Positions 16,436 through 24,222 of a stretch of DNA of 45,735 nucleotides are shown here, piece after piece (the first letter of the stretch is position 1; every line of letters starts with the position of its first letter). The notes under the pieces were generated by a model, which made no database searches, was not told the origin of the DNA, and saw only the letters and a list, made by a program, of their open reading frames with translations. This DNA is from Gammaproteobacteria bacterium (GTDB taxonomy: Bacteria > Pseudomonadota > Gammaproteobacteria > Steroidobacterales > Steroidobacteraceae): the NCBI GenBank assembly GCA_012026925.1, contig VEPJ01000237.1, positions 1 to 45,735 of the forward strand, read 5' to 3'. A program made the translations under genes and the position numbers.

Positions 16436-17815
16436 ATGGCCCGCTGGACGAGACGTGGATTCCTGGCCGCCGGCGTCACGCTGGCCGGGTGCTCGGTTCC
16501 CGAGCGCCCACCCCTCGGCCCGATCTACCGGGCAACACGCGACAGCGCCGACCAGCCGCCGCTCGTTGTGATCCCGGGTGCGTTCGGCTCGAGCCTGCGC
16601 GACCGTCGCACCGGCCGCGAGATCTGGCCCGGCACCAGTCCGCAGCTGCTCGTGAGCAACTACCGCGGCCTGGAGCTCGAAATCGACCCCGCGACCCTGG
16701 AGCCCGTCGCCAACGACGTGGAAGCCTACGAAGTGTTCCGCGAAGGCCTCGGGCGCGACTTTTATGGAAGGGTGCTCGACACCCTTCACGATGCGGGCGG
16801 CTATGCCCGCGGCCGCGCAGGCGAGCCGCCGCACCCGGGCCGACGAACGTTCTACGTGTACCTTTATGACTGGCGGCTCGACAACGTCACCGCGGTGCGG
16901 GGCCTGCACGAGCTCATCGAGCGCATCCGCAAGGACTACGGCGATGCAGGGCTGAAGGTCGACGTGCTCGCGCACTCGAACGGCGGCCTGCTCGCGCGCT
17001 ACTACGCACGCTACGGCACCGATCCACTGCCGCTGACCGGCGACTTCCGTCCCACGCAGGCGGGAGCCACCGCGATCCGGCGCCTGTTGCTCGTCGGGAC
17101 GCCGAACCTCGGCACCATGCAACCGGTGCTCGGCAACATCCGCGGCGAGGAGATCGGGCTGCGCAAGATCCCGCAGGAGGTCGTTGCAACCTGCACCGGC
17201 GCGCCGCAGCTGATGCCGCACCCGGCGATCCCCTGGATCGTCGATCTCGACGGCCGCAACCTGCCGCTCCCGCTGTTCGACATCAGGACCTGGCAGGACC
17301 TCGGCTGGTCGATCTTCTCCGAGCGCGTCGCCGAGCGGACGATCGAGCAGCACGGCGGCGGAGCGGACGGCCGCCGCTACCTCGCGATGCTGCGCGAGTA
17401 CATGGCGAAACACCTGCTGCTCGGCCGGCGCTTCATGGAGTCGCTCGCGGTGCCGGCCGGCCCGGGCGAGCCGCGCCCCTTCGTGTTCGGCGCCGACTGC
17501 GAGCTCACCGTCGCGCGCCTGGTGCTCGAACCCGTGAACGGGCACATGTTGGCGCGCGAGCGGGTCGCCGACATCGCGAATCCGAAGCCCGGCGTGGATT
17601 ACAAGTCGCTCATGTTCGAGCCCGGCGATGCCGTCGTCACGCGCTCTTCGCTGCTCGGCCGTCGTACGCTCAACGTCGCCGCCGAACGCGAGGAGATCGA
17701 GTCGCTCGACGTGGCGAACAGCGTCTTCCTGTGCGAAGAACACCGCGCGCTCACCGGCAACCCCACGTTCCAGAACAACCTGCTCAACACGCTCCTGAGC
17801 GTCGATCCCGACTGA
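16436..17815 (+). CDS. LCAT-like acyltransferase/lipase, Tat-type lipoprotein
   Basis: A 459-residue exported alpha/beta hydrolase of the lecithin:cholesterol acyltransferase-like group. The N-terminus combines a twin-arginine motif (TRRGFLAAG) with a lipobox ending at Cys19 (LAGC), predicting Tat export followed by lipid anchoring. VVIPGAFGSSL is the family's oxyanion region, FYVYLYDWRLDN the usual DWR segment, and AHSNGG carries the nucleophile Ser181. A strong GGAGGAG ribosome site precedes the ATG. It probably acts on phospholipids or other acyl esters at the cell envelope; the acceptor is unknown. It is convergent with the DUF885 gene, seven bases away. Confidence 0.85.
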   Translation: MARWTRRGFLAAGVTLAGCSVPERPPLGPIYRATRDSADQPPLVVIPGAFGSSLRDRRTGREIWPGTSPQLLVSNYRGLELEIDPATLEPVANDVEAYEVFREGLGRDFYGRVLDTLHDAGGYARGRAGEPPHPGRRTFYVYLYDWRLDNVTAVRGLHELIERIRKDYGDAGLKVDVLAHSNGGLLARYYARYGTDPLPLTGDFRPTQAGATAIRRLLLVGTPNLGTMQPVLGNIRGEEIGLRKIPQEVVATCTGAPQLMPHPAIPWIVDLDGRNLPLPLFDIRTWQDLGWSIFSERVAERTIEQHGGGADGRRYLAMLREYMAKHLLLGRRFMESLAVPAGPGEPRPFVFGADCELTVARLVLEPVNGHMLARERVADIANPKPGVDYKSLMFEPGDAVVTRSSLLGRRTLNVAAEREEIESLDVANSVFLCEEHRALTGNPTFQNNLLNTLLSVDPD

Positions 17816-17822
17816 CCTCGAA

Positions 17823-19610
17823 TCAGCGGATCGGCTCGTCGAACGCGAGCGCGCGGACGAAGCGCACCGGCGGCGAGCCGAACGACAGCACCTTGTCGTG
17901 GTACGCCTTGAGGTCGAAGCGATCGCCGAGCCGCCGTTCGGCCTCCGCGCGCATGTCCGAGTGCTCCTGGTAGCCCACGAAATACGTCGAGAGCTGCGCC
18001 GAGGTGAGCTGGGCGCGGACCCACTTGCCCGCGGCCTCGCGTTCCTCCTGGAAGCCGGTCTCGGTCATGAGCTTCATCGCCTCGTCGCGGGTCATGCCGT
18101 CCACGTGGATGGCCGAGTCGATGATCGCGTTCGTCGTCGCGCGCAGGTACCACTTGAGCTGCACGAGCTGCATGAGCGGGTCGTCGCGGTGGAACCCCTG
18201 TTCACGCATGACGCGCTCGGCGTAGACGGCCCAGCCCTCGATGAAGGGGCCGGAGCCCAGCATGGCGCGCAGCACGGAAGGATAGCGGTTCGAGTGCGCG
18301 AGCTGCAGGTAGTGGCCGGGCATCGCCTCGTGGATCGTGAGGTTCTCGATCGAGCGGTCGTTGTACTCGCGCAGGAACGAGTCCACCTGCGCCTGCGACC
18401 AGTCGGCCGGGATCGGTGACACCGCGAAGAACGTGCGCTGCCCCTTGTCGAGGGGACCCGGCGAGTCGCAGTAGGCCACCGCGACGCCGCGCTGGAACTC
18501 CGGCATCAGGATGATCTCGAGCGGCTCGCTCGGCATGGACACGAAGTCCTTCGCGCGTACGAACGCGGTCGTGTCGGCGAGCGCCTGCCTCGCACGGTCC
18601 ACCACCGCATCGCGCGCCGGGCGCTCGGCTGCGGCGAGATCGAGGGCTGCGGCGATCACCGCCTGCTGCTGCTCGAGCGTCGGGTCGTCGGGCATCGCCG
18701 GCGCATCCGGCCGGCCCGCGAGTGCCTTGCGAGCGACCTCGTACATCTGGCCGCGCGTCTGGGCCACTGCGACCTCGGCGCGTGCGCGGATCTCCTGCCG
18801 CGAGAGCGGCGACATCAGCGCGAAGGCGAGCTTCTCGTCGTAGAGCTCGCGGCCGATGCGGAAGTCGCCCTTCGCCTGCGGCTTGAGTTCCGTCTCGAGC
18901 CACTTCTGGTGGGCCTGCACCGCCGCGCGGGCGCCGTCGATCGCGGCCTTGAGGCGCGCCTGGTCGGCCGGCGGCAGCTGGCCGAGGTTCGGCACGACGA
19001 GCTCGTCCACCAGGCTCAGCACGCCCGGGTTCTGCTTCACCGCGGTCTCGGCGTGGATGGACGGCACGCGCCCCGGGACGAGGTTCGCGCGTTCCTGCTC
19101 GAGCAGTCGCGGCAGCTGCTCGAGTCGCCCGGTGACCGAGCGCAGGCGCTCGGGCAGCGGCGCATAGTCGCGGGCGAGCAGCGAATAGAGGGCCTGTCCC
19201 GCGAGCTGGGTGTAGACGAGCGGGTCCCACGACCAGTCGCGGTATTTCTCCTCGGTCCAGATCGAGTAGCGCAGCTGGTTGTCGAGCACCGCGGCGTCGA
19301 CCTGGTTGGCCCGCGAGAGCTTCGCGCGGTCGATGGCGCCGAGCTCCGCGAGCAGCGCCTTGTTCCATGCGAGGGCCTTCGCGCGGCCGGCGGCGCCGAC
19401 GTCGTCGAGCTCGGCGTCGAAGCGGTGGTCGCCCAGCGAGGTTGCGGAGACCGGCGAGTAACGCCCGAACTCGTCGACGTATCGCTTGCCGAGTGCCTCG
19501 AATTTCCTGTCCGCTGCGAACGGTGCAGGCGCCGAAGCCTGCGCGACCGGGAGGGCCAGCGCCGCGAGGGCGACGGTGAGCGTGGCGAGCCTGGCGACCA
19601 TGGTGTGCAT
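17823..19610 (-). CDS. DUF885 family metallopeptidase-like exported protein
   Basis: A 595-residue protein of the DUF885 group. It has a signal peptide (about 1-26), a long helical body, and the metal-binding motif HEAMPGH with His427, Glu428 and His433, plus a third-ligand candidate Glu458 in FIEGWAVYAE. This resembles the HExxxH arrangement of carboxypeptidase-Taq and M32-type zinc enzymes, so a periplasmic peptidase is likely, though few members have been studied. Two ATGs (19610 and 19601) are possible; an AGGA box is closer to the first. It is divergent from the MFS gene at 19700. Confidence 0.87.
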   Translation of the reverse strand: MHTMVARLATLTVALAALALPVAQASAPAPFAADRKFEALGKRYVDEFGRYSPVSATSLGDHRFDAELDDVGAAGRAKALAWNKALLAELGAIDRAKLSRANQVDAAVLDNQLRYSIWTEEKYRDWSWDPLVYTQLAGQALYSLLARDYAPLPERLRSVTGRLEQLPRLLEQERANLVPGRVPSIHAETAVKQNPGVLSLVDELVVPNLGQLPPADQARLKAAIDGARAAVQAHQKWLETELKPQAKGDFRIGRELYDEKLAFALMSPLSRQEIRARAEVAVAQTRGQMYEVARKALAGRPDAPAMPDDPTLEQQQAVIAAALDLAAAERPARDAVVDRARQALADTTAFVRAKDFVSMPSEPLEIILMPEFQRGVAVAYCDSPGPLDKGQRTFFAVSPIPADWSQAQVDSFLREYNDRSIENLTIHEAMPGHYLQLAHSNRYPSVLRAMLGSGPFIEGWAVYAERVMREQGFHRDDPLMQLVQLKWYLRATTNAIIDSAIHVDGMTRDEAMKLMTETGFQEEREAAGKWVRAQLTSAQLSTYFVGYQEHSDMRAEAERRLGDRFDLKAYHDKVLSFGSPPVRFVRALAFDEPIR

Positions 19611-19699
19611 GTCCTGCTCCGGTTCCGTTCTGCGCGATGCGCCGCGCGGCGCGCTATGCTGCCACGACCCATGAATGCAATCACGCCCGGCGTGGCCCG

Positions 19700-20935
19700 A
19701 TGAGCGCCGCTACGGCCCCGCGCCTCGCGGTCCTGCGCAACCGCGACTTCACTTATTTCCTTGCCGCGCGCTTCCTCGCGACGCTGGCCGTGCAGATGCA
19801 GACCGTGGCCGTCGGCTGGCAGGTGTACGCGGTCACGCGCGATCCGCTCGACCTCGGGCTCATCGGGCTGTCGCAGTTCCTGCCGTTCGTGCTGCTGATC
19901 CTGCCGGCGGGCCACATCGCCGACAACCACGACCGCCGCCGCATCATCACGCTGTGCTTCGCGCTCGAGTGCATCTGCGCGGTGCTGCTGCTCGGGCTTG
20001 CCTGGCGCGGGCTCAGCTCGGCGTGGCCGGTGTTCGCGGTGATGGTGCTGTTCGGGATCGCGCGTGCGTTCGCCATGCCCACGGGACAGGCCCTGCTGCC
20101 CAATCTGGTCCCGCGCGAGCAGTTCAGCACCGCCGTCGCGCTCAACTCGTCCACCTGGCAGGTCGCGACGATCGCCGGACCGGCGCTCGGCGGCGTGGTC
20201 TATCTCTCGGGCGCAGCGACGGTTTACGCGGCGGTCGCCGTGCTGCTGGCGATCGCGGTGCTGCTGACGCTGCTGGTGCGCCGCGGCGGGGAGCACGCGG
20301 CATCGGCGGAACCGCCGGGCTGGTACACGCTGCTGTCCGGCCTGCGATTCGTGCGCTCGCGGCGCCCGGTGCTCGGCGCGATTTCACTCGACCTGTTCGC
20401 GGTCCTGTTCGGCGGCGCGACTGCGTTGCTGCCCGTGTATGCCGCCGACGTGCTGCACGTCGGGCCGAGCGGCCTCGGCCTGCTGCGAACCGCTCCGGGC
20501 ATGGGAGCGGCGGTCACCGGCGTGGTCCTCGGCCTCGTACCCATCTCGCGGCAGGTCGGCCGCTGGATGTTCGGCGGCGTCTTCGTATTCGGGCTGGCGA
20601 CGCTCGTGTTCGGCGTCTCGACCAGTTTCTGGGTGTCCATCACGGCGCTCGCGGTCATGGGGGCCGGAGACATGGTGAGCGTGTACATCCGCCACCTGCT
20701 CGTGCAGCTCGAGACGCCGGACGAGATTCGCGGCCGGGTGAGCGCAGTCAACGCCGTCTTCATCGGCGCGTCGAACGAACTCGGCGAATTCGAGTCGGGG
20801 CTGACCGCCGCGTGGTTCGGGACCGTGCCGGCCGTGATCGTCGGCGGTTGCGCGACGCTCGCCGTCGCCGCCACCTGGACGAAGCTCTTCCCGGAGATAT
20901 GGAAGATGGACCGGTTCCCCGGCTCCGGGGAGTGA
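19700..20935 (+). CDS. MFS transporter, EntS-like (MFS_3 group)
   Basis: A 411-residue major facilitator of the group that includes the enterobactin exporter EntS. The opening LRNRDFTYFLAARFLATLAVQMQ and the loop GHIADNHDRRRIIT are typical of it, and about eleven to twelve hydrophobic segments follow. Members are proton-driven exporters of siderophores, drugs or other small molecules; no siderophore genes are nearby. The ATG at 19700 overlaps the stop of a ten-codon frame (19671-19703) in ATGA fashion, and has no clear ribosome site of its own. A C-rich hairpin (20917-20930) sits in its last codons. Confidence 0.88.
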   Translation: MSAATAPRLAVLRNRDFTYFLAARFLATLAVQMQTVAVGWQVYAVTRDPLDLGLIGLSQFLPFVLLILPAGHIADNHDRRRIITLCFALECICAVLLLGLAWRGLSSAWPVFAVMVLFGIARAFAMPTGQALLPNLVPREQFSTAVALNSSTWQVATIAGPALGGVVYLSGAATVYAAVAVLLAIAVLLTLLVRRGGEHAASAEPPGWYTLLSGLRFVRSRRPVLGAISLDLFAVLFGGATALLPVYAADVLHVGPSGLGLLRTAPGMGAAVTGVVLGLVPISRQVGRWMFGGVFVFGLATLVFGVSTSFWVSITALAVMGAGDMVSVYIRHLLVQLETPDEIRGRVSAVNAVFIGASNELGEFESGLTAAWFGTVPAVIVGGCATLAVAATWTKLFPEIWKMDRFPGSGE

Positions 20936-20938
20936 CGC

Positions 20939-20954
20939 CTGTATATGCATACAG
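20939..20954. promoter_or_regulatory. LexA-type SOS box
   Basis: CTGTATATGCATACAG fits the gammaproteobacterial LexA consensus CTGT-N8-ACAG exactly, with an AT-rich centre in otherwise G+C-rich DNA. It lies 12 bases before the ATG of the PA0069-type radical SAM gene and just after the upstream MFS stop. The operator would cover the core promoter, so the gene should be repressed until DNA damage. Confidence 0.85.
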
Positions 20955-20966
20955 TATTCTCCGCCA

Positions 20967-22052
20967 ATGCGGAGGGCCGACAGGTCACATGTGGAAAAGG
21001 GACGCGGCGCGGTCACCAATCCCGCCGGCCGGTTCGAAGGCACGCGTGTCGACGCGGCGGATGACGGCTGGGGCAGCCTCGAGGAGCCGCCCCGGCGCGC
21101 CGAGACCGTCCTCGTCGCGGACCGGCCGCGGCGCGCGATCACGCGCAACGACTCGCCCGACGTGCCTTTCGACCAGTCCGTCAACCCGTACCAGGGGTGC
21201 GAGCACGGCTGCATCTACTGCTTCGCACGGCCGTCGCACTCGTACTGGAACTTGGGACCCGGGCTCGACTTCGAGACCCGCATCTTCCACAAGCCGGGCC
21301 TCGCGCAGCTGCTCGACCGCGAACTGAGCGCGGTCGGCTACGTCTGCGAGCCGATCAACCTGGGCGCCAACACCGACCCCTACCAGCCGGCGGAGCGCGA
21401 GCACGGCACGACGCGCGAGATCCTCCGGGTGCTGCTGGCGCATCGGCATCCGGTCACGATCGTGACCAAGGGCGCGTTGATCCTGCGCGACGTCGACCTG
21501 CTCGCGGAGCTCGCGAGCCGGCGACTCGTCACCGTGCACGTCAGCCTCACGACGCTCGACGGCGCCTTGAAGCGCGTGCTCGAGCCGCGGGCCGCATCGC
21601 CCGAGGCGCGGTTGCGGATCATTCGTACACTCACGGACGCGGGTGTGCCGGTGGGCGTGCTCCTGGCGCCGATGATTCCGGCGCTGAACGACCACGAGAT
21701 GGAGCGCCTGCTCGAAGCCGCGGCGGGCGGCGGCGCCCGGCGAGCCGGATTCATGCTGCTGCGACTGCCGCACGAACTGGCCGCGCTCTTCGAGCAGTGG
21801 TTGCGCGAGCACTACCCGGCGCGAGCGGATCGCGTGCTGAACCTGCTTCGCGAGCTGCGCGGCGGACGGCTCAACGATCCGCGCTTCGGCCACCGCATGC
21901 GTGGCGAAGGGCCCTACGCCGAACTGATGTCGGCGCGGTTCTCGGCCGCGTGCCGGAGACTCGGCCTCAACCACGAGCGCCGGGTCGCGCTCGACACGAC
22001 GCTGTTCCTGCGCGACCCGGCCGCGCCGCAGCAGGGCGAATTGTTCAGCTGA
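20967..22052 (+). CDS. PA0069 family radical SAM protein (spore-photoproduct-lyase-like), SOS-controlled
   Basis: A 361-residue radical SAM enzyme of the PA0069 family, related to spore photoproduct lyase SplB. The 4Fe-4S cluster motif is CEHGCIYC (Cys78, Cys82, Cys85), preceded by the family's KGRGAVTNPAGRFE and followed by NLGANTDPYQPAE and VTIVTKGALILRD. A LexA box lies immediately upstream. The ATG at 20967 is only 12 bases past the box and has no ribosome site. A GTG at 20991, preceded by AGG at good spacing and starting right before KGRGA, may be the true start. DNA damage control suggests a nucleic-acid repair role, which is inference. Confidence 0.88.
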   Translation: MRRADRSHVEKGRGAVTNPAGRFEGTRVDAADDGWGSLEEPPRRAETVLVADRPRRAITRNDSPDVPFDQSVNPYQGCEHGCIYCFARPSHSYWNLGPGLDFETRIFHKPGLAQLLDRELSAVGYVCEPINLGANTDPYQPAEREHGTTREILRVLLAHRHPVTIVTKGALILRDVDLLAELASRRLVTVHVSLTTLDGALKRVLEPRAASPEARLRIIRTLTDAGVPVGVLLAPMIPALNDHEMERLLEAAAGGGARRAGFMLLRLPHELAALFEQWLREHYPARADRVLNLLRELRGGRLNDPRFGHRMRGEGPYAELMSARFSAACRRLGLNHERRVALDTTLFLRDPAAPQQGELFS

Positions 22053-22072
22053 GCGTCACAATCCGGAGCGAC

Positions 22073-22099
22073 TTGGGCGCCGGACCCTTGTCGTATACT
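22073..22099 (+). promoter_or_regulatory. Candidate sigma-70 promoter for the kinase/stator operon
   Basis: TTGGGC (22073-22078) and TATACT (22094-22099) resemble -35 and -10 hexamers, with a 15-base spacer that is shorter than ideal. The site is the only AT-leaning spot in the 130-base gap before the first lipoprotein gene of the run 22183-35629, so it is a reasonable start point for that transcript. Confidence 0.4.
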
Positions 22100-22182
22100 T
22101 CGGGCCCAGCAATCCTGCAGCGCCGCCTGACCTCCGCCGGCCGAGGGTCGCCATGAACGTCGCTTTACAAGGATCGTCCGCC

Positions 22183-22953
22183 ATGCGCGCAGGAACGCCG
22201 CGCATCCGCCTCATTGCCGGAATCACGCTCCTCGGCGCGCTCGCCGCCGGCTGCATGACCGCCAAGGTGGACGAGACCCGCCAGGTGGCGGCGGCGATCC
22301 AGGCGAACGAGTCCATCGTGATCCTGAAGAAGCCCCAGCTCGAGGGCGTCGGCACCGAGGGTGAGTTCCTGAGCTGCGTGCAGGAGAACCTCGGCGGGGA
22401 ACTCGTCCATCCGCACGACGGCCAGAGCTCGAAGGCACCCAAGGACAAGAACGCGGTGCCCTTCAAGATCTACGGCGAGCAGGAATTCACCGATGCGCTG
22501 TTCCCCTGGTTCGAGCCGAGCACGGCCCCGGCAAACGCGGCGGGATTGAAGAGCCTGCTCGCGCGTCCGGGCGTGGCCGAGCGCCTGCAGCAGATCGGCG
22601 TGCGTTACGTCGTGTGGCTGGACGGCAGCACGAAGAAGACGGGAGGCGGCGGCAGCGTCGCCTGTGCCGCAGGACCGGGCGGCGCCGGGTGCTTCGGCGT
22701 CGGCTGGTGGGACAAGTCGTCCGATTACGTGGCCTCGGTCTGGGACATGCAGACGGCGAGCGAAATCGGCTCGGTGAGTTCCGACGTCACGGGGACATCG
22801 GTCCTGATCGGCGCCGTCGTGCCGATCCCGATCATCACACCGGTGCAGAGCACGGCCTGCAACCGGTTGTCCGACCAGCTCCGGTCGTTCCTGCTCGGCT
22901 CGGATCTCGAGGGGAGCGGGACGGGCGCGGCGGGCGGCAGCGGCGGCGGTTGA
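22183..22953 (+). CDS. Putative lipoprotein, first gene of the kinase/stator run
   Basis: A 256-residue protein I do not recognise. The signal peptide ends in lipobox LAAGC (Cys24). The mature domain has alternating strands and helices (SIVILKKPQLE, GVRYVVWLDG, SDYVASVWDMQTA), reminiscent of small periplasmic lipoproteins that sense or scaffold. A Gly/Cys-rich loop occurs near the middle, a hydrophobic VLIGAVVPIPIITPV stretch follows, and the tail is Gly-rich. AAGGA eight bases upstream selects the ATG at 22183 over one ten codons earlier. In context it may be the outer-membrane sensor lipoprotein of the operon. Confidence 0.78.
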   Translation: MRAGTPRIRLIAGITLLGALAAGCMTAKVDETRQVAAAIQANESIVILKKPQLEGVGTEGEFLSCVQENLGGELVHPHDGQSSKAPKDKNAVPFKIYGEQEFTDALFPWFEPSTAPANAAGLKSLLARPGVAERLQQIGVRYVVWLDGSTKKTGGGGSVACAAGPGGAGCFGVGWWDKSSDYVASVWDMQTASEIGSVSSDVTGTSVLIGAVVPIPIITPVQSTACNRLSDQLRSFLLGSDLEGSGTGAAGGSGGG

Positions 22954-23049
22954 ACCACTGGCCGGCTGGCCTGATCAAAGGGGTTGAGCGTGGCCCGCGC
23001 TGTCGGGCAGCCTGAGGCCGCGCGCATCCCCCGGGAGACCCGAGCAATC

Positions 23050-24222
23050 ATGCGACTGTCCAACGTCCACGGCCTTTTCTGGCCCATCGCCTGTGCGATG
23101 GCCCTGGCCGGTTGCTCGACGACGACCTCCACGCAGACCTCCATGCCGTCGATGCCGTCGGTGCCGAGTTCCTCGCCTTCCTCCGCGCCGTCGTCGCCCG
23201 GTGGCAGCCCGGGCAGCACCCAGAGCCAGTCGGGCAGCGGCAGCCAGTCGCCGTTCCCGTCCCAGCAGACGAGTGGTGGCGGCAGTGGCTCCAGTGGCAG
23301 CCAGTCGAGTTCCGGCTCAACCCAGTCGGGCGGCGGTTCGCAGGGCCAGGCGTCTTCGAGCGGCCAGTCCTCGAGCCAGGGTTCGCAATCGGGCAGCGCG
23401 CCCACGCCGCGCGCGGCGGGGTGGCCGACGCCGCCGTCCGCGGGTTCGACTGGCGGCACGTCCGGCGGGCAATCGCCCGGCGGCGGTTCGCAGGCCGGGA
23501 CATCTTCCGGCTCCGCACCCGGCGCCGCCGGGGCGCGCAGCGGTTCCGGGACCGCCGGCACCGGCAGCGGTGCTGGTTCGGGCGGGACCAGCAACGGTTC
23601 TGGCTCGAGCGGGACTCGCAGCGGATCTGGCGCGTCCGGGTCTTCCGGGTCATCGCGCGCCGGAGATGGCGGTGCGCAGGGTGGTGCCGGCGGCGGCCCG
23701 ATGACTACCGAGGACAGGCGTGCCCAGATCGACCGGCGCTTCGACGAGACCTTTGCCGTGTTCGACGAACGCATGCGCAAGGAGCAGGAAGCCGTCTCGC
23801 AGGAGCGCGCGGCGCGCGGATCGTCGTCCGGCACCGGCGGCGCGAGCGGGACGGGCGAGGGTGGCGACGATTCCGGCTCGGGCGGCCCGGGTGACAAGGC
23901 GGGCGCATCCGGCGAGGGATCCCAGGCCGGCACAGGCGGCGGGGGGAAGGATGGCTCGAATGGCGGCGCGCGCGGCGGAGACGCCGGCGGACGCGGCGAA
24001 TCGGCCGGTGGCCAATCCGGCACACAGGGTGGCGGTGGCGGCTACGGCGGTGGTGTGAAGGGCGGCTCGGGCCCTAACACCGTGCCCCCGGATATCCCGG
24101 ACGGCCGTGACGACGACATCGTCGCGCGCCAGCTGCGCGAGGCGGCGATGAAGGAGACGGACCCGGAGCTGCGCGAAAAGCTCTGGGAAGAGTACCGCCA
24201 GTACAAGAAGAGCACGCAGTGA
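23050..24222 (+). CDS. Gly/Ser-rich low-complexity lipoprotein
   Basis: A 390-residue lipoprotein (lipobox LAGC, Cys22) made largely of low-complexity Gly/Ser/Gln and Gly/Ala sequence. A charged helical island (about 217-250, beginning TTEDRRAQIDRRFDETF) interrupts the middle, and a second charged helix forms the last 40 residues (DDDIVARQLREAAMKETDP and onward). The disordered parts look like a flexible tether from the outer membrane, with the two helices as binding sites. The strand is right because of the lipoprotein signal and the GTGA overlap with the next gene; the long proline-rich frame on the other strand is a shadow. Function unknown. Confidence 0.78.
   Translation: MRLSNVHGLFWPIACAMALAGCSTTTSTQTSMPSMPSVPSSSPSSAPSSPGGSPGSTQSQSGSGSQSPFPSQQTSGGGSGSSGSQSSSGSTQSGGGSQGQASSSGQSSSQGSQSGSAPTPRAAGWPTPPSAGSTGGTSGGQSPGGGSQAGTSSGSAPGAAGARSGSGTAGTGSGAGSGGTSNGSGSSGTRSGSGASGSSGSSRAGDGGAQGGAGGGPMTTEDRRAQIDRRFDETFAVFDERMRKEQEAVSQERAARGSSSGTGGASGTGEGGDDSGSGGPGDKAGASGEGSQAGTGGGGKDGSNGGARGGDAGGRGESAGGQSGTQGGGGGYGGGVKGGSGPNTVPPDIPDGRDDDIVARQLREAAMKETDPELREKLWEEYRQYKKSTQ

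Noticed and set aside
19671-19703. Ten-codon leader peptide (MNAITPGVAR) overlapping the MFS start in ATGA fashion
   Set aside because: It has no ribosome site and no attenuator-like structure or codon bias; the overlap could be chance.
20917-20930. CCCCG-GCTC-CGGGG hairpin at the end of the MFS gene as a terminator
   Set aside because: It lies inside coding sequence, has a short stem and no T-run.
22725-24023. A proline-rich 432-codon minus-strand frame
   Set aside because: It is the reverse complement of the Gly/Ser tracts of the lipoprotein at 23050, which has a lipobox and couples to the next gene.
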